Origin: VBCK01 sp035939615 | GTDB lineage: Bacteria; Pseudomonadota; Gammaproteobacteria; Burkholderiales; Burkholderiaceae_F | Length of the DNA: 5,939 nucleotides | Direction of reading: 5' to 3' | Assembly: GCA_035939615.1 (NCBI GenBank) | Contig: DASZFP010000068.1 | Location: forward strand, 1 to 5,939 | In this document: piece by piece, positions 1 to 4,728 of the stretch | Layout: each line of letters opens with the position of its first letter | How positions within the stretch are numbered: the first letter of the stretch is position 1 | The notes under the pieces: model-generated | Databases searched by the model: none | The model's input: only the letters and a program-made list of their open reading frames with translations | What the model was told of the DNA's origin: nothing | Program-made: the position numbers and the translations under genes

Positions 1-647
1 TCGGAATCGACCGTGGTGTAGTCGATATGAGCCCCGACGCCGCCCTTGGCATAGGTGGCGGGCGTCATGCCGAGCGCCTTGTCGCTCGTCTCATAGACGC
101 GGCTCGGCGAACCGTAGCCCGCGCCATAGAGCGCGTCGGCCACCGACTCGCCCTCGCGCAACGCCTTGCGGAAACGCTGGCGCTTGCGCGCCACCAGCCA
201 GTCGCGCGGATTGACGCCCAGCTCGGCGATGAAGCGCTTGCTGAGGGCGCCGCTCGACAGGCCGACCCGGCGCGCCACCTCGGCGAGCGAGGGCGGCGTG
301 TCGGCGTCGGTCGAATCGAACAGCGCGCAGGCCCGGGCAACCGGCTTGCTGAGGCCGAGGTCGGCCTGCCAGTCGCGTGGCTTGCAGCGCTTGCAGGCGC
401 GAAAGCCCGCGGCCTCGGCCGCATCGGGCGAGGCGTGGAACGTCACGTTGCGGCGCAGCGGTGCACGGGCCGCACAAGACGGCAGGCAATAGACCCCGGT
501 CGTCCTGACCGAGAACCAGAACCGCCCGTTGTAGGCCCGGTCACGCCGCTGAACGGCCTGCCAGCAGGTCCCCTCGTCGGGAAACGTGTCGGGAAGAGTT
601 GAGGTGGCGAGAGCCAAGGTCGGAAGGGAAAGGGAGTGTTGGGTCAT
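1..647 (-). CDS. ada: Ada: methyl-phosphotriester-DNA methyltransferase / AraC-type regulator (3'-partial)
   Basis: The reading frame gives 215 residues from an ATG at 647-645 and runs off the left edge. Ada repairs alkylated DNA in the cytoplasm: it takes a methyl group from phosphotriesters onto a zinc-bound cysteine and then activates alkylation-response genes. Four cysteines at 54, 58, 85 and 88 (TGVYCLPSC, then FRACKRC) have exactly the spacing of E. coli Ada Cys38, 42, 69 and 72, so Cys54 is the expected acceptor. Residues about 119-200 form an AraC-type double HTH (LAEVARRVGLSSGALSKRF; GYGSPSRVYETSDKALGMTP). The frame continues into HIDYTTVDS, which resembles the linker opening the C-terminal O6-methylguanine methyltransferase domain, so full-length Ada is likely but not shown. 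The start is the only ATG before the conserved region (WQAVQRRD from residue 29). It has no Shine-Dalgarno sequence and sits inside an inverted repeat. Family assignment is firm; the exact start is less so. Confidence 0.95.
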   Translation of the reverse strand, partial: MTQHSLSLPTLALATSTLPDTFPDEGTCWQAVQRRDRAYNGRFWFSVRTTGVYCLPSCAARAPLRRNVTFHASPDAAEAAGFRACKRCKPRDWQADLGLSKPVARACALFDSTDADTPPSLAEVARRVGLSSGALSKRFIAELGVNPRDWLVARKRQRFRKALREGESVADALYGAGYGSPSRVYETSDKALGMTPATYAKGGVGAHIDYTTVDS

Positions 648-674
648 GGCTGCATTAAAGCACCATGACCCAAC
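638..674. repeat. 37-nt near-perfect palindrome across the ada start codon
   Basis: GTTGGGTCATGG at 638-649 and CCATGACCCAAC at 663-674 are exact reverse complements (12 bp). Allowing one bulged C at 650, the pairing continues inward as TGC (651-653) with GCA (660-662), leaving ATTAAA as the loop. The ada start codon lies in the left arm (645-647) and a mirrored ATG lies in the right arm (665-667). The structure could be a DNA operator for a dimeric repressor, or an RNA hairpin hiding the ada AUG if transcription begins upstream. The centre, ATTAAAGCA, also resembles the AAAGCGCA core of the E. coli Ada box. The repeat is directly visible; its role is inferred. Confidence 0.85.
654..659 (-). 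promoter_or_regulatory. Candidate -10 element of ada (leaderless transcript)
   Basis: Read on the minus strand, 659-654 is TTTAAT, five of six matches to TATAAT. Six nucleotides separate it from the A of the ada ATG (647), so transcription would start at or next to the start codon and give a leaderless mRNA. That fits the absence of a Shine-Dalgarno sequence. The -35 region at 17-nt spacing (TAGAGC, 682-677) is poor, as expected for an activator-dependent promoter. The hexamer lies in the centre of the palindrome, so a protein bound there would compete with polymerase. This is inference from spacing only. Confidence 0.35.
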
Positions 675-701
675 CTGCTCTATCCGGCTGCCGCCGGCAA
701 T

Positions 702-721
702 TCCCGAGCGGTCGCGAGGGA
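702..721. terminator. Weak hairpin downstream of the DUF1127 gene
   Basis: TCCC (702-705) pairs with GGGA (718-721). A tandem GA/AG mismatch and a further GC/GC pair close on a 4-nt loop. It lies just past the DUF1127 stop (726-728, minus strand), but no U-tract follows on the minus strand (AATTGCC), so intrinsic termination is doubtful. A second small stem, CCGGC/GCCGG at 684-688/693-697, lies next to it. One or both might separate DUF1127 transcription from ada. Confidence 0.2.
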
Positions 722-725
722 CCTC

Positions 726-965
726 TTAGGACCAGAAGCTCTTGGAAGCCTCGAACCGCGCGGTTCCGCGGTCGAGCCCGATGTCGCGCAACAGGCGCTC
801 GTCGAGCTGGGCCAACTGGCGTCGCGAACGGGCGAGTTCGGCGCGGGTCATGACGTTGTCGATCCCGACCACGACCGCACCGGCCAGCCGCGCCATGGCG
901 CGGCCAAAGGTGAAGGGAGAGGCTTCCGCGCGGGCGATTTCCCGCACGCTGGACAGGGTCGACAT
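726..965 (-). CDS. DUF1127 domain small protein
   Basis: This 79-residue protein ends with the DUF1127 (YjiS-like) signature: arginine-rich RAELARSRRQLAQLDERLL at about 41-59, then RDIGLDRGTARFEASKSFW. Conserved features are the L..LD.R.L.DIGL.R core and the terminal FW. The first 40 residues contain a short hydrophobic stretch (ARLAGAVVVGI, 25-35) that could be an amphipathic helix. GGAG at 976-973 lies 7 nt before the ATG and supports the start. Small DUF1127 proteins are common in Alphaproteobacteria; one studied member, CcaF1 of Rhodobacter sphaeroides, binds RNA and affects RNA turnover. By analogy this may be a small post-transcriptional regulator, but that is inferred. It is transcribed divergently from the LysR gene, across a 143-nt spacer, and upstream of ada on the same strand with a 78-nt gap (648-725). 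Confidence 0.9.
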   Translation of the reverse strand: MSTLSSVREIARAEASPFTFGRAMARLAGAVVVGIDNVMTRAELARSRRQLAQLDERLLRDIGLDRGTARFEASKSFWS

Positions 966-1013
966 GACTTAGCTCCGTTTGAGGCGACGGGGAACCGAAG
1001 GGTTTTCCTTGAG

Positions 1014-1073
1014 CCTCGTTTCTATAGGGTATTTGCGCTACGATGCCTCGGTATTCAAAGGACGAAACCTCGG
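1014..1073 (+). promoter_or_regulatory. Divergent control region with three CCTCGK direct repeats
   Basis: The spacer between the DUF1127 gene and the LysR gene (966-1108) is AT-richer than the genes around it. It holds CCTCGT at 1014-1019 and CCTCGG at 1046-1051 and 1068-1073. The offsets, 32 and 22 nt, are close to three and two helical turns, so the copies would face the same side of the DNA. LysR-type regulators commonly bind the intergenic region beside their own gene, but the classical T-N11-A dyad is not evident and the hexamers are short enough to arise by chance. I could not place a convincing -35/-10 pair for either gene. Confidence 0.2.
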
Positions 1074-1091
1074 GTGAGGGATAGAATTTAT

Positions 1092-1112
1092 ATGAACGGG
1101 TGCCTTAAATGA
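1092..1112 (+). promoter_or_regulatory. Possible 6-codon leader ORF coupled to the LysR gene
   Basis: ATG at 1092-1094 opens a frame encoding MNGCLK and ends at TGA 1110-1112, which overlaps the LysR start ATG (1109-1111) as ATGA. A purine-rich GGTGAGGG at 1073-1080 lies 11 nt before this mini-ORF, while the LysR start itself has only a weak ACGGG at 1096-1100. The arrangement is that of translational coupling, where ribosomes ending the short ORF restart on the regulator. Such a short ORF can occur by chance, so this is tentative. Confidence 0.3.
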
Positions 1113-2032
1113 GCCGCTCTCAGCTGCCGCTGAATGCCCTGCGTGCCTTCGAAGCGGCGGCCCGTCACGCAAGTTTCACCCATGCCGCCGAGGAATTGCA
1201 TGTCACCCAGGCCGCCGTCAGCCACCAGGTGAAGGCGCTCGAGGAGCGGCTGGGCGTGGCGCTGTTCGTGCGTCGCCCGCGCGGGCTCGAGATCACCAGC
1301 GAGGGCGAGGCGCTGCTGCCCGATCTGCGCGATGCCTTCGACCGCATGACCAACGCGCTGGAGCGGGTCGGCCGCAAGGCCAATTCCGGCACGCTCAGCG
1401 TCAGCCTGGTCACCACCTTCGCGCTGGGCTGGCTGGCGCCGCGCCTGCATCGTTTCCAGTCCAAGCATCCCGAGATCGAAGTGCGCATGACGACGACGCA
1501 GCGGCGCATCGATTTCGCGCGCGAGGATTTCGACTGCGCCATCCGCTTCACGGTCCAGCCCGAGCCCGAGCTGCATGCAACCCGTCTGTTCTCCGACGTC
1601 CTGACGCCGCTTTGCGGCAAGCGCTACAAGGACAAGCTCAGGACCCTCGACGATCTAAAGCGCGTGCCGTTCATCGACATGACCTACGATCCCGAATGGG
1701 CGATCTGGCTGCGCGCCGTGGGCATGGGCGACTTCAAGCCCAAGCGCGTGCTCACCTTCGATTCGACCATGATCGCCGTGGAAGCGGCAATGGAAGGAGC
1801 CGGCGTGGCCGTCGGACCGCCCCAGCTTTTCCGCGAGGAGCTGGCCTCGGGGCGGCTGTTCCAGCCCTTTCCGCAGATCGTCGACTCGGGCAAGGCGTGG
1901 TGGTTCGTGTGTCCGCCGGCCTCGGTCAACCGGCCGAAAACCCGCGCGTTCGAGGAGTGGCTGATCGAGGAGCTCAGCGCACCACAGACGCGGTCTGGCC
2001 GAACGGCCCTTGTCGCGAGCGGGCGTCGCTGA
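1109..2032 (+). CDS. LysR-family transcriptional regulator, GcvA type
   Basis: The 307-residue product has the normal length and two-domain plan of LysR-type regulators. Residues about 7-66 are the winged HTH (LNALRAFEAAARHASFTHAA, then ELHVTQAAVSHQVKALEERL), followed by FVRRPRGLEITSEGEALL. A linker helix leads to the effector-binding domain from about 93 (GTLSVSLVTTFALGWLAPRL) to about 290. The NALRAFEAAARH opening, HVTQAAVSHQVK recognition helix and WLAPRL segment are typical of the GcvA/AmpR branch, which in other bacteria controls glycine cleavage or beta-lactamase genes. Neither target is adjacent here, so the regulon and effector are unknown. The last 17 residues (PQTRSGRTALVASGRR region) are a basic tail beyond the fold. 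The start is fixed because an in-frame TAA (1106-1108) immediately precedes it. The protein probably also regulates its own gene and perhaps the divergent DUF1127 gene. Confidence 0.93.
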   Translation: MSRSQLPLNALRAFEAAARHASFTHAAEELHVTQAAVSHQVKALEERLGVALFVRRPRGLEITSEGEALLPDLRDAFDRMTNALERVGRKANSGTLSVSLVTTFALGWLAPRLHRFQSKHPEIEVRMTTTQRRIDFAREDFDCAIRFTVQPEPELHATRLFSDVLTPLCGKRYKDKLRTLDDLKRVPFIDMTYDPEWAIWLRAVGMGDFKPKRVLTFDSTMIAVEAAMEGAGVAVGPPQLFREELASGRLFQPFPQIVDSGKAWWFVCPPASVNRPKTRAFEEWLIEELSAPQTRSGRTALVASGRR

Positions 2033-2123
2033 TCCCAGCCGTCGCATCGACCGCCCGCGCGCGGATTGTTGCTGGACCGAGAGAAATTCGGCCTGCACCG
2101 TGCGTCCTGGCGAAAGTGGCCGG

Positions 2124-2155
2124 CTCGAGAGTGCAGGTCATGCCGCCTTCTCGAG
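2124..2155 (+). terminator. Hairpin downstream of the LysR gene, weak terminator candidate
   Basis: CTCGAGA (2124-2130) and TCTCGAG (2149-2155) form a 7-bp perfect stem around an 18-nt loop, about 90 nt after the LysR stop. The following sequence (GCACATCGTGATTTTG) has only a four-T run, 11 nt away, so termination would be inefficient or Rho-dependent. It could equally be a protein-binding dyad. Confidence 0.2.
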
Positions 2156-2218
2156 GCACATCGTGATTTTGTGGTCATTCCGGGTGATCCAATAGTAAAT
2201 GTCAGTCATGCCGGGTGC
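2137..2218 (+). repeat. Three GTCATnCCG direct repeats upstream of the PCuAC gene
   Basis: GTCATGCCG at 2137-2145, GTCATTCCG at 2174-2182 and GTCATGCCG at 2205-2213 are same-strand copies spaced 37 and 31 nt apart. The last two extend to 14-mers matching at 12 of 14 positions (GTCATTCCGGGTGA and GTCATGCCGGGTGC). They occupy the non-coding stretch before the PCuAC gene. Two readings are possible: binding sites for a regulator of that gene, or decayed pieces of the dispersed GTCATTCCGG-type repeats found in many alphaproteobacterial genomes. The repeats are seen directly; the function is unknown. Confidence 0.5.
2169..2198 (+). promoter_or_regulatory. Possible promoter of the PCuAC-domain gene
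   Basis: TTGTGG (2169-2174) and TAGTAA (2193-2198) are separated by 18 nt and resemble a weak sigma-70 pair. They lie about 63 nt before the probable TTG start in an AT-richer patch of the spacer, and the GTCATTCCG repeat falls between the two hexamers. This is a consensus-based guess. Confidence 0.2.
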
Positions 2219-2246
2219 CGGCTCGGCTCGACCTAAGAGAAAAACT

Positions 2247-2254
2247 AAGGGAGG
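2247..2254 (+). promoter_or_regulatory. Strong Shine-Dalgarno that sets a TTG start
   Basis: AAGGGAGG ends 7 nt before TTG at 2262-2264. The in-frame ATG at 2199 lies upstream of this site and has no Shine-Dalgarno of its own. The 21 residues it would add (SVMPGAGSARPKRKTKGGRS) look non-functional. This favours initiation at the TTG. Confidence 0.65.
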
Positions 2255-2261
2255 ACGCAGT

Positions 2262-2723
2262 TTGCTGAAGTGGCTCCGTGGCGCCCCCCAAGCGGCTCCG
2301 GCCGCGACGCGGGGATCGATCGAAATTCGCCGCCCCTGGGCACGCCGGTCGTTGGAGACGCCTGAACGAGCGGGCGGCTTTTTCGTGCTCACCAACACGG
2401 GTCAGGAACCGGATCGGCTGGCCGGGGCCAGCAGCCCGGCGGCCGAGAAGGTCGAGATCCATGCCATCAAGGTAGTGGGCGGCGACATCGGCATGCGCCC
2501 GCGCTGCGACGGCCTTGCCCTTCCCGCCGGCGTCACGCTTACGCTCCAGCCGCGCGGCTATCACCTGCTCCTGATCGGTGTCAGGACACCGCCGATCCCG
2601 GGTGACGGCCTGCCCGTTACGCTGATTTTTGACAAGACCGGCAGCATCGACGTCGAGCTCCTGGTCGAGGCGCCGGGGCCGGTCGGCGCGGAAGTCCTGG
2701 TCGAGGAGCGTCAGCGCGGATAG
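2262..2723 (+). CDS. PCuAC-domain (DUF461) copper chaperone-like protein, non-canonical
   Basis: The 153-residue product starts at TTG 2262, chosen for its Shine-Dalgarno; the alternative ATG at 2199 would give 174 residues. The body matches the PCu(A)C family: IEIRRPWARRS (20-30), GFFVLTNTGQEPDRLAGASS (39-58), AAEKVEIHA, LALPAG, LTLQPRGYHLLLIGV and GDGLPVTLIFDKTGSIDVEL. Family members are normally periplasmic and deliver Cu(I) to the cytochrome c oxidase CuA site through an H-X10-M-X21-H-X-M motif. Here His67, Met78 (exactly ten residues later) and His101 remain, but the final Met is Leu103 and a cysteine, Cys82, lies between. Neither start gives a signal peptide or membrane anchor. It may therefore be cytoplasmic, bind metal differently, or have lost copper binding. 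No copper or oxidase genes are adjacent. It overlaps the convergent KamA-family gene by 13 nt at their 3' ends. Confidence 0.82.
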   Translation: MLKWLRGAPQAAPAATRGSIEIRRPWARRSLETPERAGGFFVLTNTGQEPDRLAGASSPAAEKVEIHAIKVVGGDIGMRPRCDGLALPAGVTLTLQPRGYHLLLIGVRTPPIPGDGLPVTLIFDKTGSIDVELLVEAPGPVGAEVLVEERQRG

Positions 2724-3739
2724 CGGTGCTGTCCGCCGAACGCGTCCTCGATCAATAGCGCGCCGGGATCGTCGCCGAGGTAGCTCGGGCCGATCGGCAC
2801 CTTGCCATGGCCGCCCGGTACGTCGAGCACATAGGTCGGCTGGGCGAGGCCCGACAGCCGGCCACGCAGCGCCTTCATCAGCGCCTGTCCGCGCTCGACC
2901 GATACCCGGAAATGGCCGGTGCCGCGCACCAGGTCGGGATGATGCAGGTAGTAGGGCTTCACCCGCGCCATCACGAGGGCGCGCATGAGCTGGTCGAGGG
3001 TTTCGACCTCGTCGTTGACGCCGGCCAGCAGCACCGTCTGGCCCATCAGCGGAATGCCGGCATCGGCCAGCCGTGCCAGCGCCGCGCGCGTCGCGGGGCT
3101 GAGTTCGCGGGCATGATTGCAGTGCACGCCGAACCACAGCGTGGCGCGCCGGGGTTTCAGCGCCGCCACCAGCTCGCCGGTTACCCTGTCGGGATCGACG
3201 ATCGGCACGCGGCTGTGGATGCGGATCACGCCGAGGTGCCCGATGGCGTCGAGGTTGGCTAAAAGCTCGGCCAGGCGGCGGGGCGCCAGCATCAGCGGAT
3301 CGCCGCCGGTCAGGATCACTTCCCAGATTTCCGGACGTTCGCGGATATAGGCGAGGGCGGCCAAAAGCTCGGCGGCCGACAGTGCCTCGCCGCCGGGCCC
3401 GACCTTTTCGCGACGGAAGCAGAAGCGGCAATAGACCGGGCAGACGTGCAGCGGCTTCAGCAGCACCCGGTCGGGATAGCGATGCACGATACCCTTGACC
3501 GGCGAGCGCGCTTCGTCGCCGATCGGGTCTAAAAGCTCCTCGGGCGACAGTTCGGTCTCGGCGGCGCTGGGCACGAATTGGCGGGCGATGGGATCGTGCG
3601 CGGGGTCGCCGCGATCGATCAGCGCCAGCATCTCGGGCGTGATGGCGATCGCCATCGATTGGGCAGCCGCCGCCAGGCGCGGGTCGGGCGTCAGCAGCCC
3701 TTCGCGTTCCAGGGCTTCGAGCGTGCGCAAGGTTTGCAT
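2711..3739 (-). CDS. kamA: KamA-family radical SAM aminomutase (lysine 2,3-aminomutase / EpmB-like)
   Basis: The 342-residue product begins MQTLRTLEAL. The family uses S-adenosylmethionine, a [4Fe-4S] cluster and PLP to move the alpha-amino group of lysine to the beta carbon. Visible key residues are the cluster motif CX3CX2C (Cys100, Cys104, Cys107 in CPVYCRFCFRREK), the SAM-site LTGGDPL (143-149), PYYLHHPDLVRGTGHF with substrate-binding Asp269, Asp306 in YVLDVPGGHGK, and the PLP-binding lysine Lys313 in PGGHGK. All expected catalytic positions are intact. The length fits the short form lacking the clostridial C-terminal extension, like E. coli EpmB (about 342 residues), which makes beta-lysine for elongation factor P. 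Neither epmA nor efp is in view, so EpmB versus free-lysine KamA is open and the symbol denotes the family. An upstream in-frame extension to 3949 is rejected as antisense to the ABC permease. There is no clear Shine-Dalgarno at 3739; TTG 3751 is an alternative start. Confidence 0.92.
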   Translation of the reverse strand: MQTLRTLEALEREGLLTPDPRLAAAAQSMAIAITPEMLALIDRGDPAHDPIARQFVPSAAETELSPEELLDPIGDEARSPVKGIVHRYPDRVLLKPLHVCPVYCRFCFRREKVGPGGEALSAAELLAALAYIRERPEIWEVILTGGDPLMLAPRRLAELLANLDAIGHLGVIRIHSRVPIVDPDRVTGELVAALKPRRATLWFGVHCNHARELSPATRAALARLADAGIPLMGQTVLLAGVNDEVETLDQLMRALVMARVKPYYLHHPDLVRGTGHFRVSVERGQALMKALRGRLSGLAQPTYVLDVPGGHGKVPIGPSYLGDDPGALLIEDAFGGQHRYPR

Positions 3740-3795
3740 GGCGGCGCTCAATAGCTTGAAACGCAGCTTCCAACCAGTTCGGAAAACCACCATCA

Positions 3796-3806
3796 TTCGG
3801 GCCGAA
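3796..3806. promoter_or_regulatory. Small palindrome in the kamA / ABC divergent spacer
   Basis: TTCGG-G-CCGAA is a perfect 5-bp inverted repeat about a central G, midway in the 91-nt spacer between the two divergent starts (3739 minus, 3831 plus). A further TTCGG half-site occurs at 3778-3782, 18 nt upstream. The position would suit an operator for a local sugar-responsive repressor, but no regulator gene adjoins it and no clear -10/-35 pair was found. Chance occurrence is possible. Confidence 0.25.
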
Positions 3807-3818
3807 AAAGGGCGGGCT

Positions 3819-3824
3819 GGGAGG
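3819..3824 (+). promoter_or_regulatory. Shine-Dalgarno deciding the first permease start
   Basis: GGGAGG lies 6 nt before ATG 3831. The open frame continues upstream to 3495, but those 112 codons are antisense to the KamA-family coding region and have no ribosome site or permease-like sequence. The start is therefore 3831. Confidence 0.8.
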
Positions 3825-3830
3825 ATACCG

Positions 3831-4724
3831 ATGGCTGTGGGGCGACGTCCCATGTTCGGCGAGCAGCAGCGCTTCATGCTATTCCTGATCGCACCCGCCG
3901 CGCTGCTCCTGGGGTTGTTCCAGGTCCTGCCGATCGCGATCGGCGCCAATGCCAGCTTCCGCGACTGGGCGCTCTACAATCCCAAGAAGACCTGGGTCGG
4001 GCTCGACCACTACCGGTCGGTGATCACGGATCCCGCCTTCCTCGAAGTCGTCCTGCCCAACACCTTTATCTTCATGGTGCTGAGCGTGGCGGGCGCGCTG
4101 GCGCTGGGCCTCGCGCTGGCGCTGCTGCTCAACCGGCCGTTCCGCGGCCAGAAGATCGTGCAGACCGTGCTGCTGGTCCCGCTGATGGTGGCGCCGGTGA
4201 TCGCCGCCATCATGATGCGCTGGATGTTCAACGACCAGTTCGGGATCGTGAACGCCGTGCTCGAAGGGCTGGGGCTGGAGGGCCAGCCGTGGCTGGTCGA
4301 ACGCTGGAGTGCCTTTGGCATCATCGTGCTGACCGACATCTGGCTGTGGACGCCCTGGTTCACCCTGCTCCTGCTGGCCGGCCTGCAGAGCCTGCCCAAG
4401 GAGCCGTTCGAGGCCGCGGCGATCGACGGCACCTCGACCTGGCGCGTGTTCAGCCACCTCACCCTGCCGATGCTGCGGCCGGTGATCGTGGTCTGCGTCG
4501 TGATCCGCGCCATCGACGCCTTCCGCACCTTCGACATCGTGTGGACGCTGACCGGCGGCGGGCCCGGTCGGTCGACCGAGCTGTTCAGCCTCTACGCCTA
4601 CGTGCTGGCCTTCCTCAGCCTGGATCTCGGCCGCGGCTCCGCGGCGGCGATCATTGGCGCTCTCATCATCCTGGTGGTCGGTGTGGGGCTCTATCGCCTC
4701 GTCGACCGCATCACCAAGGCCTGA
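3831..4724 (+). CDS. Carbohydrate-type ABC transporter permease (MalF/UgpA-like)
   Basis: This 297-residue inner-membrane protein is one half of the channel of a CUT1-type importer. Six hydrophobic segments are visible at about 15-38, 78-100, 111-131, 161-184, 214-232 and 270-290. The ATPase-contacting EAA loop lies between segments 4 and 5 (EPFEAAAIDGTSTWRVFSHL, 191-210, followed by TLP). Between segments 1 and 2 is the family-typical SFRDWALYNPKKTWVGLDHY (42-61), a short periplasmic loop as in UgpA/MsmF rather than the long one of E. coli MalF. FDIVWTLTGGGPGRSTE (234-250) is another hallmark of the first permease in these systems. It is probably the first gene of the operon; the stop lies 4 nt before the second permease. 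The substrate cannot be read from permease sequence; sugars, sugar alcohols and glycerol phosphate are all usual for this group. Confidence 0.93.
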   Translation: MAVGRRPMFGEQQRFMLFLIAPAALLLGLFQVLPIAIGANASFRDWALYNPKKTWVGLDHYRSVITDPAFLEVVLPNTFIFMVLSVAGALALGLALALLLNRPFRGQKIVQTVLLVPLMVAPVIAAIMMRWMFNDQFGIVNAVLEGLGLEGQPWLVERWSAFGIIVLTDIWLWTPWFTLLLLAGLQSLPKEPFEAAAIDGTSTWRVFSHLTLPMLRPVIVVCVVIRAIDAFRTFDIVWTLTGGGPGRSTELFSLYAYVLAFLSLDLGRGSAAAIIGALIILVVGVGLYRLVDRITKA

Positions 4725-4728
4725 GCCG

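Noticed and set aside
65..489. Minus-strand frames of 119 and 132 codons within ada
   Set aside because: They are off-frame shadows of ada. Their composition is biased and they contain none of the conserved Ada cysteines in the right spacing.
27..602. A 191-codon plus-strand frame antisense to ada
   Set aside because: It has no domain signature and an Ala/Arg-rich composition. The opposite strand encodes an unmistakable Ada protein.
993..1012. GGAACC...GGTTTTCC imperfect hairpin in the DUF1127 leader, considered as an attenuator
   Set aside because: The stem has a length mismatch, there is no adjacent U-tract, and no leader peptide or alternative pairing is evident.
2199..2261. ATG 2199 as the start of the PCuAC gene
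   Set aside because: It has no ribosome site, and a strong AAGGGAGG lies downstream of it at ideal spacing from TTG 2262. The added residues are neither a signal peptide nor family-like.
2202..3773. A 523-codon minus-strand open frame covering the PCuAC and KamA region
   Set aside because: Its translation is Arg/Pro/Gly-rich low-complexity sequence typical of GC-rich off-frame reading. The frames with intact family motifs (KamA on the minus strand, PCuAC on the plus strand) explain the same DNA.
3495..3830. Long N-terminal extension of the first permease
   Set aside because: It is antisense to kamA, is Ser/Arg-rich and is not permease-like. A good Shine-Dalgarno at 3819-3824 supports ATG 3831.
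3740..3949. A 70-residue N-terminal extension of the KamA-family protein
   Set aside because: It would overlap the permease start on the other strand, has no family similarity, and conserved KamA-like sequence begins only after Met at 3739.
4654..4728. Upstream extension of the second permease
   Set aside because: It is a frame shadow of the first permease's C-terminus. The ATG at 4729 follows the upstream stop by 4 nt and gives the normal family length.
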